NCBI RefSeq assembly: GCF_000350225.1
Contig: NW_005179057.1
Coordinates: 40,413-104,412, forward strand
Direction: 5' to 3'
Origin: Chondrus crispus
Lineage: Eukaryota > Rhodophyta > Florideophyceae > Gigartinales > Gigartinaceae
DNA length: 64,000 bases
Shown here: one piece after another, positions 34,051 to 43,501 of the stretch
How the letters are laid out: the number at the start of each line of letters is the position of its first letter
How positions within the stretch are numbered: the first letter of the stretch is position 1
Made by a program: the position numbers and the translations under genes
The notes under the pieces: model-generated
The model's input: the letters and a program-made list of their open reading frames with translations, nothing else
What the model was told of the DNA's origin: nothing
The model's database searches: none

Positions 34051-37000
34051 CTCGGCTTGTCACCTCCCTTCCAAAGGGAAAATCCCTTGGGGCATAGTCT
34101 CGTTGAGACGGCGGCCACAGCACTTCCTTGCGACTTGTCCCTTCTTTTCCCATTCTGCCCGCATGATAGTCGACTAGCGACTTTATCGTACGACCTTTGG
34201 GCGATAAAAAGAAATCACCTGCGAATCCCCTGTTATTTCCCACTTCCTCCTCCCCTTTTTTTCTGCATACCGTCACTGCGGTCGTACCCCTCTTTTCACC
34301 AACTTCCTCCTCTTTTGCATTTTCAATTTTCCCTTCCCTGATTCCCCTATGTTTCCTTCTCTTCAATCCCTCCTCTATATCCTTGGCAATTTTCCTCCCT
34401 CTTTTCATGCGCCCTGACTCTGCCTAACGAGGGAGGCAACGTGCGTGTTTATAGCATCTCCGACTTCCTCCTTTCTTTTGACCTCTTCTTGCAGTCGGCA
34501 GGGGCGTGGCGGTCCCAGACAACTTTTCTAGTCGCCCCCCTTTTTGTTCAGCCGTCCACGAGACGTCATCAATGATCGCAGCTTCAGTTGCTCCGTTGCC
34601 CGTTTGGAGATTCCTCCTCAAGGAAATACAGTCCCCCCTAGAGTCTTTGAGGTGGTCCGCTTTTCTTTCCTCTTCTTCATTTCTCAATTTCCCCCAATTT
34701 CCTGCGCATTCTCTTTCTCCCATCCTCGATGTGCGTCGTCCCTTTCCTCCTCTTTTGTGGTTTACCTCCTCTTTTTGTCTCTCCCTTTTTACCTTTTCAA
34801 ATTCCTCACTTACCTCCTCTTTTTCGCGCATCGAGCCGCCCTCGGTTTCCTAATCCCTCGAAAACTGTCATTCTGACAAGGAGCGTCGCTACCACGACTC
34901 CCTACAACTTTTCTCTGTTGTAGTTGCCGGTTCGACTCAGTTCCCCTGTACGCCTTTAGTGGCATTCGCCATTTCCGCGACCTTCCGTTTCATTGCTGTC
35001 CGTTTTTAGTTCCTCGATCGGAAGCCCTTTCCCCTGTTCACATTTCATGCCATGAAAAATATTGAGCCGACGACGGAAGCTCCGCGGGGAAACCTCTGCT
35101 CTCCCGACTCCGGCGGGGTCAACAACCCGGTTCATTCACACGTAGGTTCTACCCTCTCTCTCTTTGAAAACATCCCTTACGTGCAGACTCAGATTCGCGG
35201 CGCGATAGGTGTGGAGACGTCAATTTCGTTGCCCGTGATCTCGTTCGGGGCGTCCCTCTTACTGTTAGATTGCTACCTGAGGTAGCGGACTGTGTCCTGA
35301 CGGCGATTCGTAACTAGTTGAGGTGGCGACGAGGATTCCCCGTACACGTCCGGTCATGCGTATTACGATTAGTTGATCGCATCGCGATCAGCGGCCATCT
35401 TGATCCTGTCTCGGATCATGCATTTAGATGGTATCCCTGGGTTCACGGCGACCCCATTCTCACATAGTGTCATCTGCTTGGTCGCCTAACTTGGCGTTTT
35501 CGTCCTTGCTGTCGGGCGAGCTGCCCTCCCTCTGTCATCAGGGACACGGGGCGGCGCGTGTAGCCTGTAGGTCGTGAAAACCAGTTAACAACTCGTGTGC
35601 GAGGCCATTGGCAGAGTCACTTAGCGTACCGGCGGTCCGAAAATGACGGGCGAAACTCTTCGCTATGCGCGTACAACGCGCTTTCGCTCGGGAGCACTTC
35701 TCGAAAGTCGCGTGACTAGGACTTCGTCCTTTCCATTCTCCTTGAATGTCATTCTCCTCGAAGTACGTGCGTGATCATCATGACTAAGCGATCACAGTGA
35801 TGGCTGGTGTCCTGTGGGCGAGAGGGGGATCGTAGTCCACATCCTCCCCACTTCTCGCATTGTGATATTTCGTGAGGTCGGCGGCTGTAGCTCATGCCAA
35901 CAAACCGGCGTGATTTCTTGCGGTGAGTAGGGTTCCCCTTAATTTCGTTAATATTTTCAAACGATGTTTGACACCTCTGTTTTCGTGTGTTGGCATGCAG
36001 TGTGCTCATGCTCCCAAGTCAAAGTGGTTTCTCAGATCTCAACGGCCTGAGGTCGTCCTATGCATACGAAACGTCCCCGTTCTTACGCGTTCTCCCCGAT
36101 ATCGTCAATAAGCAAAGCACTCCAGGTTTCGTCAAGTGCTGAACTAAAATCTTTCAAACTTTTCCTCTTACGCTGTGTAAATCTTCGTCTCCTTTCGTAG
36201 TAATGAAAGAAGGCCCCATGCGCTGATCTGCGTCTCAATCCCATCTCATCATCGTTCTGCCCTTTCCTCAGATGAGGGGTCCCAGGATTAATTCTCGTTG
36301 CCGACGGTACGTCGCCATTATTCATGGAGTCTGTACTCAAGGACGTCAGACTTTTCCCGACGGGACACCGCCCAGTCGCACTTGCGTTCAATCCCTGATG
36401 ACAGAGGAGAGATGGGAGTACAGAAAAATACAACTGTTGTAGGGTGAGATCAATGATCCTGTCGCGGACTGACTGATGCGTCGCCCGGCTCGGGGGCTCG
36501 TCCTAAGCGCAACTGAGCAGGAATATTGAGCTGATGCTTTCACGGTGCACACCCAATGGAGGTTGTGTCGGTACGCTTCTTTTTTTTCAAGCCAATATCG
36601 AGGGTCTCAATGAAACTTGCACCAGGCCCTCGTCGGGGGTTCGAACTCCCTTTCTCAGATTTTGACTCCGACCCCCAAGGAGCTGATGATACCATTCGTC
36701 CCACGTAGAATAACCTCGGAACAAAACAAAAAACGACAAAGACACAGTAGCCGGTTCACGTATACGGTGAACGTTGCCCCGAGATGTCTCCATCAGTTGG
36801 GAGCTTCACTCCGTGGGGCTATTATAATTACGTGTCTCGTCAGTGCCTTCTGCTCGGCAAAGGAAAAAAAGTAAAGAGAATCGTCACGAAAGTAAATTCG
36901 TGTACAAGGTGGGAGGGCATTCTTCATGATCTCCGACGTATCCTTCCGCGACACGGACCATACTGTCCGCTTGGTGCTCATCGGGTCTCGTACGACCCTC

Positions 37001-37928
37001 TCTCGTCCTTCGCGCCTCGTTGCGCGCATCCCCATGGGGGAGGGGGATTCTTCTCCGTTCTCAATTAAACGCCTTGTTTCGAATCTTGGGTCTACTGTAG
37101 AGTCCCCCTTCTCTTTGGCGTGGCGATAGCCTCCTTCTTGGTCCGTGTAGGTTCTTCTGATCGACCCCCGCAGTGCGGGGTCGTCTCCTTGACGACACAA
37201 AAAAATAATAATAGCTAAAACAGAACAATAACAAAACAGAAAAGAGGAAAAGAAAGGAAAATAAAGAAACAAAGAAACGACAGAGTTGAAGAGAAATCAT
37301 GATGGGTAAGTGCTAAGTAGATCGTTCTGGAAAAATAGGACCGGTTGTGAGCGTCGACGTCGGTCACCGCGGGTGAATTCGTAGCTGCGTTCTTCTGAGG
37401 ATGGTCCCTCCTGACGGGTCTTCGTGCTTGGCGAGCATGGGCAGTGTGTTAGCAGTGAGTATAACGGTCGGCTCCGTGTGAGGTCGGGTGGGGCTTAGCT
37501 GCGGGGCGACTTAGAATAGTTATGTCGCCGACTGTGGCAAACGATCACCACTTCGCGTGCGTACTGCAACTGCAGTAATTTTTCCTGCTTCTTGATTATA
37601 ATTTCACAGTATGGCTGGAATCGACTTCTCACTTGTGTCGCCTGTTCAGCGGTTTGTTGTCGACACGCTTATATATAAATATATATTTTGATTTCATCAT
37701 CCCCCACGCGGGCGGACCGTCCGTTCGAAACGTCATTTCTCGTGCGTACCGTGATGAGGCGTGTGTGTTTTCCGAGAGGCTCAATGCCTCATCCAAGAAT
37801 ACAGTCTTGCTTCTCTGCCTTGTTCTCCTTTCCTTCAAACTCCTTATTTGCGAACCTCGTAGATGCGTTCCTTCCTCGAAGTTCTGACCTCTCTGTTGTC
37901 TCTAATCTACTAATTCTATTTACGATGG
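34051..37928. other. Gypsy-B non-coding spacer between antisense ORF and chromodomain
   Basis: About 3.9 kb with no ORF I can support on either strand. 34200-34860 is strongly pyrimidine-rich on the plus strand. 37190-37290 is AT/purine-rich. It lies between the 3' ends of the antisense ORF (34050) and of pol (37929), which converge, so polyadenylation signals for both directions would be expected here. Confidence 0.5.
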
Positions 37929-40170
37929 CTATCCCGGTTGTGCGTGCGACGCTTGCGTGGGTAAGGGCAGCCTTTTCCTTCGGAAATATGTGACTACCGC
38001 GCTGCAGGGGATCTGCTCAATAGGTTCCCACGTTGCATCTTCGATGGTATACCCATACCACTTCACTTTGAGAATTAATTTCTCCTCGTCGTAGCCGTGG
38101 TCCACGATCTTGTCGATCACATACTCCTGACTCTCGGCTCCTTCTTCGTGCGTGTCCAACTGTCCTTCCCCCTTCCGAAGATCTTCCAACTCATCCTGTT
38201 CTCTGGACGTTCCGAACTCGCGTGGGTCTGGAAGTGTCTCCGCTGTCGGCGTTTAACCAACTAAATTATCCTGGTCCCTCGTCGTAGGCGTACGGGTGTG
38301 AGGACGTTCCTCGTCCTCCATTACCTCTCCTTCTTCGTTTAGCTCCGTCTCTCCCAGGAACTGTAGCGCTTGACGTAGGCCGGTTATCGGCGCATAGTCC
38401 ATCGGGCTTGGGGCTAACTCCACCCTGTCTCGCGATACGCGTTCCTCCTGATCGCCAATGGAAATGACTACCGTATGTTGATCCGATCTTCTGACCTGAT
38501 AAGGTCCTGTGGCGACTTGTGCCAGCTTGTGTTTCGGTTCGCTAGCCGTGCCCTGCTCCTTCCGGAGGAACACGTAGGACCCCGGCGGGATCTCATATTG
38601 CGGTTTGCGAAGGCGTGCGTCGAAATTTCGCTTGTACCGGGCTTGTTCCTTGCGCAAACTCTTATCGGCGCTTCGCATTAGGCTCTCCAACTACGACTGC
38701 CATTTCAGGTAGTATGCTCGTGACGAGCTGAAGTTCTCCAAAGTTGGCTGCGCTTGTAACGCAATGCTTCTCGGCGCCCGAGCTAACACCAGCTCGAAGG
38801 GCGCAATGTTCGTAGTTCGATGAACTTGCGTGTTGTAGGCCAACGTCACAGCGTTGCTAAATAGGTCCCAGTCCTTAGGATGCTCTTCAACATATTTTCG
38901 CAACGCGGAAGTCAGCGTGCGGTTAAACCTCTCAACTTGGCCGTTGTCTTGCGGGTGGTACGTAGTCGTCAACACATTGCGTATGCCGAGAATTCGGCAG
39001 ACGTTCTGAAAGAACCGGGCCGTGAACTGTGGTCCATTGTTGGACAGCAGCTTGACCGGCGGTCCGTACACGAATACCCAATGGTGAACGAAGGCTTGTG
39101 TGATGTGCGCAGCTGATATCTTCTTCAACGGTACGGTTCGTACCAGTTTCTAGTATCGATCGCTGATCACGAGAATATACCGATTTCCTCGTTTAGTTGT
39201 AATTAGCTCGCCGAGGATGTCGATGGCGACAAACTCCAGCGGAGCTTTGGGCGTGAACAGCTTCATTTCCTTCGTGTTTCTTCTTAACTTCACCCTTTCC
39301 CGCGCACATGCGGGGCAATTCTTCGCGACTGCATAGCAGTCTAGGGCCATCGTAGGCCAATAAAAATATCTTCTCAATGTCGTGTAAAGTTTCCTGCCTC
39401 CCGGGTGGCCTGCCAATTTTGCGTAATGGCTTAACCCTAGGACGCGGTCCCTTAACGATTGTGGTATCACCACTTGTGCAAACTCCGCCGCGGTACGGCA
39501 TATAGTTCCTTCGAATTCCTCGGCCTCCATGCTGAACGTTCTCACTTTTCCGGCGTCTATTTCTTCCTTGATGCGGTTGCAAAAGGGGTCGACGGCTTGC
39601 TCGCGAATGAGCTTCTCCGGAGTGACAGCTTGGAATTGATCGAGGCGATCAGGGGCGGTCCCCCCCTCAAGAGCGAGGATGTCGTCTATCGCGTCAAAAC
39701 TTTCCTCGTTCTCCACTGTACCCTCGGCCGGTTCGGCCATAAAGCATAGGATTTCGTCGTCGATTTCGTCGACGGTTTCTCCTGCGGTCCGTAATCTTGA
39801 CAGGGCATCAGCTTGACTGTTCGCCTTGCCCTTCTTGTACTTGATTTCGAAATCGAATTCCGAGAGGCGCAGCCTCCATCGGATTAATCTCCCGCTGGGG
39901 TCGGTTACGTTCATCAACCACCTCAATGAGGCATGGTCGGTATGCACAATGAAGTGTTCGCCATATAGATATGGTCTTAAAGTCTGTACGGCACAAATTA
40001 CCGCTAGAAACTCTTTTTCTGATACAGAATAGTTTCTCTCGGCTGCGGCCAACGTTCTTGCAAAGAACCCGATGGGTTTGCGTTGCGCATCCGGGTGTGT
40101 TTGAAATAGTGCAGCGCCTATTTGATAGTCGCTTGCATCGGTGTCTACCGAGTAGGGTAGGTCCTTCTTC
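37929..40170 (-). pseudogene. Gypsy-B pol, 3' part: RNase H, integrase, chromodomain
   Basis: Continues the pol gene left of the gypsy-A insertion. RNase H begins at the border (VDTDASDYQIGAAL, about 40140) and continues through RNYSVSEKEFLAVI and LRWLMNVTDPSGRL. The integrase zinc region (CPACARERVKL) and core (VAIDILGEL, YHPQDNGQVERFN) follow; the second catalytic Asp is changed in LLSNNGPQF. A TAG at 39150-39152 interrupts the core after VISDRY, and another stop lies at 38691. The chromodomain is at 38130-37970 (EYVIDKIVDHG, LKVKWYGY, ATWEP), which in chromoviruses directs integration to marked chromatin. The stop is at 37929. Not functional. Confidence 0.86.
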
Positions 40171-40231
40171 GGTAGTGTAGCATAACCCCCCCTGGGGGAC
40201 TCACTTTAGATTAGATCACGATTGATTTAGT

Positions 40232-40435
40232 TACTGTAGAGCCGGACGCTCTACAGTACCACCGAGCGTGTCCACGTGTGCCCACAGCCCACGTGCACAT
40301 GTGTACCACGCGCGAACGAAGCGCACACGCCCCACGGGTAATACGTGTACTGTCAGCCTCGACATAGCTGACAGTATTACAGTGCAGGCCGACCTGCACT
40401 ACAGTAGCCCACTACAGTACCTCGGTACTGTAGTG
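40232..40435. repeat. Array of four perfect hairpins in the gypsy-A LTR
   Basis: Inverted repeats with short loops follow one another: TACTGTAGAGC (40232-40242 with 40248-40258), TACTGTCAGC (40348-40357 with 40367-40376), AGTGCAGG (40381-40388 with 40393-40400) and CACTACAGTAC (40410-40420 with 40425-40435). All pair perfectly in the 5' LTR; in the 3' LTR the second has one mismatch. Between the first and second lie several CACGTG motifs. They lie directly upstream of the TATA box, in U3. Confidence 0.88.
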
Positions 40436-40453
40436 TTATGATAGATGGTTTTG

Positions 40454-40465
40454 TATATTAAATAT
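40454..40465 (+). promoter_or_regulatory. TATA box of gypsy-A
   Basis: TATATTAAATAT in an otherwise GC-rich LTR, 20 bp after the last hairpin. The same motif is at 53134-53145 in the 3' LTR. It marks the probable start of R some 25-35 bp downstream. Confidence 0.65.
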
Positions 40466-40856
40466 GGAGCGGACCGACGGCGGACGGGGGCGACAAGCAC
40501 GGGCTTGTCCTCAACCGACCGCCAAGGTCAGTCCACCCAGCTTATTCTAAACGTCGCCTTCGCTCTTCGCGCGCGTTTAGTCGGAGCCGAGCCGGAGTGG
40601 ACGCGCAGCACGCGAGCGAGCACGGAACCGCCTCCGCCCGTCAGCACTGGTACGTCACCCAGTGCTGCTCCGGGGCGTCGAGGCGTCGATCCGCTCGTGC
40701 GTGCGCGCGTCCCTGCTCGCTCCCGCTCTACCACCGCTACCCGGGCCCGAGCCCGGTTCCGTAGCTGGTTGGCCCGCTTCACCCCTTCTTCGATCCGGGG
40801 TCTACAGGTCGAACTGCGCATACACCTCCAGTCGTCTGGGGGTGTTTATGCTACAG

Positions 40857-40874
40857 TGGTCTCCCGACCTAGAA
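40857..40874 (+). other. Primer-binding site of gypsy-A
   Basis: TGGTCTCCCGACCTAGAA begins one base after the 5' LTR. TGG complements a tRNA 3' CCA, and the rest would pair with the 3' acceptor strand and T-stem of the primer tRNA. The identical 18 bases occur beside the gypsy-B 5' LTR (58171-58188, minus strand). Confidence 0.85.
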
Positions 40875-40931
40875 GACCCCGAGATCTTTCCGAGAAGACT
40901 TTCTTTTTCCTCCGCGTCCGTACGCGTTGAG

Positions 40932-42074
40932 ATGAGTCAAGAATACGCCACCTCGATCCGGTCCGAACCGGCGGATCCGAGGGCGGCCGCTATGCACGCA
41001 CCATCACCGCCGTTCGGCGACGGCGACGCTGGTCTCCGAGACCGCGAACCGTCGCCCGAGTCCCCCGAAGGACAAGCGGCTGCGATGTTCGATCGCATAG
41101 CTGACTACATTGAGGAAGTCCGTACTTCACTCCGTATAGACGTGACGGACGCCGTCTACTCGCGATGTATGGACGAGCTTCGCTCCCTACGTGAAGGGAG
41201 GTTCGATCGAGTCAGCCAGTCCTTGGAGAATCTCCGAGCACTAGTCGACGAGTTACACTCGCGACTGGTGCTCGTCGAAGACTCACGCCTCGCACAGCCC
41301 GTACTGCACGGGCAAGGTCGCCCCACGAGGCCGACCTCGACGAGACGTCCCGACGATCGACCGTCCCCGTCAGCAGAGCAGTTGGGTGCGTTCGCGCACC
41401 TCTCCGCCGAGCTCAACGCTACGCGACAGCGTGCTCGTGACATGGAACGGACCATGGCGGCAAGGCTGCCCGGTGCCCCCACGAGAGGGCCCGGTGGTGC
41501 CGTACCTCCGAGCGCCGTCGCTCCGGAAGGTTGGCGTCCGACTGGCGCCGACGCCAGTCGGACTGCGGAAGGAAACCGTCCTCCGATGGGCGCGAATCTC
41601 GCGTCCGAGATCCAAGCATTGCCGCCTATCCCCGTAAGTAGGCGGCAGATGGACCGCGTATCGTACGCGGACGAACAGGACCGTGGAGGAGCCGCCCGCG
41701 GATCCGGAGAACCGATGTTCTCCGTCGATCCCCGCTGGGGCGGCTACCCGCCGGCGAGTTATGCCGAGCATCCAGGTCCGGTAGACGTCCGTACGCTACC
41801 GGTTACCTCCTTCGGCACGCTAGGTCCCGCCGAACCCGGGCTCGAGCCGGTGCATACGATGATCCAAGAGTTCAGCGCCGTCGCTGACTATCGTATGTAC
41901 CGCTTGGATAACACCTCGAGGCTCGTCACCTCGGGTGACGCGGGACGGATCGCGAGGTACGTCCAACGCTGCCGTGGGATCCGTCCCACGATGAGGAGCT
42001 TTGACGGTACGGACCCGATCCAGCTCCTACCGTTCTTGAAGGATATTCGGATAACCTTCAACTCCCACACCTGA
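40932..42074 (+). CDS. gag: Gypsy-A Gag, N-terminal part
   Basis: 380 residues from the first in-frame ATG after the LTR (MSQEYATSIRSEP). The frame is open upstream into the LTR but without an ATG that fits the leader better. It contains a helical region with regularly spaced hydrophobic residues (about residues 60-130, IADYIEEVRTSLRID then VSQSLENLRALVDEL), then a Pro/Arg-rich linker. It ends with the start of the capsid-like domain (RSFDGTDPIQLLPFLKDIRITF, in two parts around residue 360). The capsid domain continues in the -1 frame from about 42053, so the stop at 42072 truncates it. I see no slippery heptamer there; a recent single-base change or a sequence error is the simplest explanation. 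Confidence 0.78.
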   Translation: MSQEYATSIRSEPADPRAAAMHAPSPPFGDGDAGLRDREPSPESPEGQAAAMFDRIADYIEEVRTSLRIDVTDAVYSRCMDELRSLREGRFDRVSQSLENLRALVDELHSRLVLVEDSRLAQPVLHGQGRPTRPTSTRRPDDRPSPSAEQLGAFAHLSAELNATRQRARDMERTMAARLPGAPTRGPGGAVPPSAVAPEGWRPTGADASRTAEGNRPPMGANLASEIQALPPIPVSRRQMDRVSYADEQDRGGAARGSGEPMFSVDPRWGGYPPASYAEHPGPVDVRTLPVTSFGTLGPAEPGLEPVHTMIQEFSAVADYRMYRLDNTSRLVTSGDAGRIARYVQRCRGIRPTMRSFDGTDPIQLLPFLKDIRITFNSHT

Positions 42075-43501
42075 CCGAAGGTGTTGCCGTGAGAGTCCTC
42101 GCGCACTTCTTAGAGCGCGACGCGGAGCGCCTGTATACGAGTTATACGATGCGTGGCCTCCGCGCCGGCCAACTACACGACGACGTGAGTTGGCCGGGGC
42201 TCGTGAACCAGTTCCTGAAACGCTACCTAACCGACGACGTGTTAGGTGAAGCGTACGACGCTGTCGCGACGGCGCGACAGCAATCTCATGAAACGGAGAG
42301 CACGTTAGCGGACCGGCTCGAAACGGCCGCGTTCCGGTGCACGGCAGTGTTCTCCGAACAGTCCCTCGCGCACTACTTCGTGCGGGGACTCGCTCCTGCG
42401 ACCCGTGCCGCAGTTTCGGAGACAGTGCAGCGGCTGCCGAGCCGCCAGAAGACCGATCTTCCGACCATCTGCCGTATCGCAACGGCAGAAGGAACCACTT
42501 ACCGCGCCCGACGCCGTTTACCTCTGCCGGATTCGAAACCGGCAGGGAGGGCTGGCAGGACTACGAAGTCCGCCGCAACAAGTTCGCCCGCCTCTACCCT
42601 CCATGTCGGGGAGGATGAGTGGCAGGCCGACCCTGTCCTCATTACGCAAGGAGCAGGGCCGGTAGGGGGTCGACCCCCTTCACCGATGTCGACCGGAACG
42701 ACGTCCAGCTACGCGACCGCGTTCGCGGCCACTCCCAGAGCACCCAGGGGTACGGTTCCCCGGGTCGCTGAGCTCGACATATCAAACCGAGATACCGGAG
42801 GCGAAGCCCCTCGCGTGCCCCTCCTCACCGATGAGGAGGCGCGTCACGCGGCGACCTTCGCCTCAACGGACGGCAGCGCGTACGTGTGCTGGCTATGTCG
42901 TACGTACGGACACGCCATGTACGCCTGCCCGTTCCTGTCGCCGGAACAACGAATGTTCACGGCGTACAGGAACTACCGCTACCAGATGGAGACGCGCCCC
43001 GGGGCGCGCAATCTACTCCGGCAAGCGGTCGGCGAGGGCCGTCCCCCGCGTCAAGGTTTCCCGAATCGGTCGGGTGGGGGCGCTCGATTCGCCCCCCGTG
43101 GAGGCGGGTATCGTCGAACCGAACTCGATCGTCGCGATCGGCCCGACTACCGCCAGGCCGACACAAGGTACCCCCGCCAAGGAGGGAGAGGGGACCGAGA
43201 CCGTTCTCGGTTACCCCAACAGGTACAGAATGCGATAATGTACCTGCAAGACTGGGTAGAGGATCCGTACTCCCTACCCGCGGAGGGTCACGAAGGAGAG
43301 CCGATTCGCTTCATCCCCCATATCCTGCGACGGCCGGACGCCGCAGGTCAAGGCCCGGAAGTACCCGAGTACTTCGCCAAGGCTGCCGAGCCGCCCGGGA
43401 GGAATAGTCCCGACCCACGTGGTCGGCCACCCGGAGAAGACCTGGCCGACGATAGCCAGGGGGGTAGCTCCGATAGCACCGGTAGTTCGAAAAAAGGGTA
43501 A
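42053..43501 (+). CDS. gag: Gypsy-A Gag, C-terminal part with zinc knuckle
   Basis: Continues Gag in the -1 frame. The capsid-like core is LTEGVAVRVLAHFLE through SWPGLVNQFLKRYL, then ADRLETAAFRC and HYFVRGLAP, the pattern of Ty3/gypsy retrotransposon Gag. A zinc knuckle CWLCRTYGHAMYAC (about 42887-42928, C-x2-C-x4-H-x4-C) binds the RNA. An arginine/glycine-rich basic segment (about 43070-43210) and an acidic tail (AIMYLQDWVEDPYS) follow. It ends in GSSKKG and a TAA at 43499-43501, preceded by a run of six A where the pol frame overlaps. There is no start codon of its own: expression depends on the upstream part. Confidence 0.85.
   Translation, partial: NLQLPHLTEGVAVRVLAHFLERDAERLYTSYTMRGLRAGQLHDDVSWPGLVNQFLKRYLTDDVLGEAYDAVATARQQSHETESTLADRLETAAFRCTAVFSEQSLAHYFVRGLAPATRAAVSETVQRLPSRQKTDLPTICRIATAEGTTYRARRRLPLPDSKPAGRAGRTTKSAATSSPASTLHVGEDEWQADPVLITQGAGPVGGRPPSPMSTGTTSSYATAFAATPRAPRGTVPRVAELDISNRDTGGEAPRVPLLTDEEARHAATFASTDGSAYVCWLCRTYGHAMYACPFLSPEQRMFTAYRNYRYQMETRPGARNLLRQAVGEGRPPRQGFPNRSGGGARFAPRGGGYRRTELDRRDRPDYRQADTRYPRQGGRGDRDRSRLPQQVQNAIMYLQDWVEDPYSLPAEGHEGEPIRFIPHILRRPDAAGQGPEVPEYFAKAAEPPGRNSPDPRGRPPGEDLADDSQGGSSDSTGSSKKG

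Larger units (their letters stand above)
40176..40855 (+). repeat. Gypsy-A 5' LTR (680 bp)
   Basis: TGTAGCATAAC to GTTTATGCTACA; the first and last ~11 bases are inverted repeats of each other. Compared with the 3' LTR: seven rather than eight C in the run at about 40185, G/T near 40352 and T/C near 40790. Contains the hairpin array and the TATA box listed separately. Confidence 0.95.

Noticed and set aside
36634..36650. tRNA-like B-box (GGGGGTTCGAACTCCC)
   Set aside because: No cloverleaf, A-box or acceptor stem can be built around it. It is probably a chance palindrome.
42040..42075. Programmed frameshift inside gag
   Set aside because: No slippery heptamer or following hairpin is visible, so an indel is more likely.
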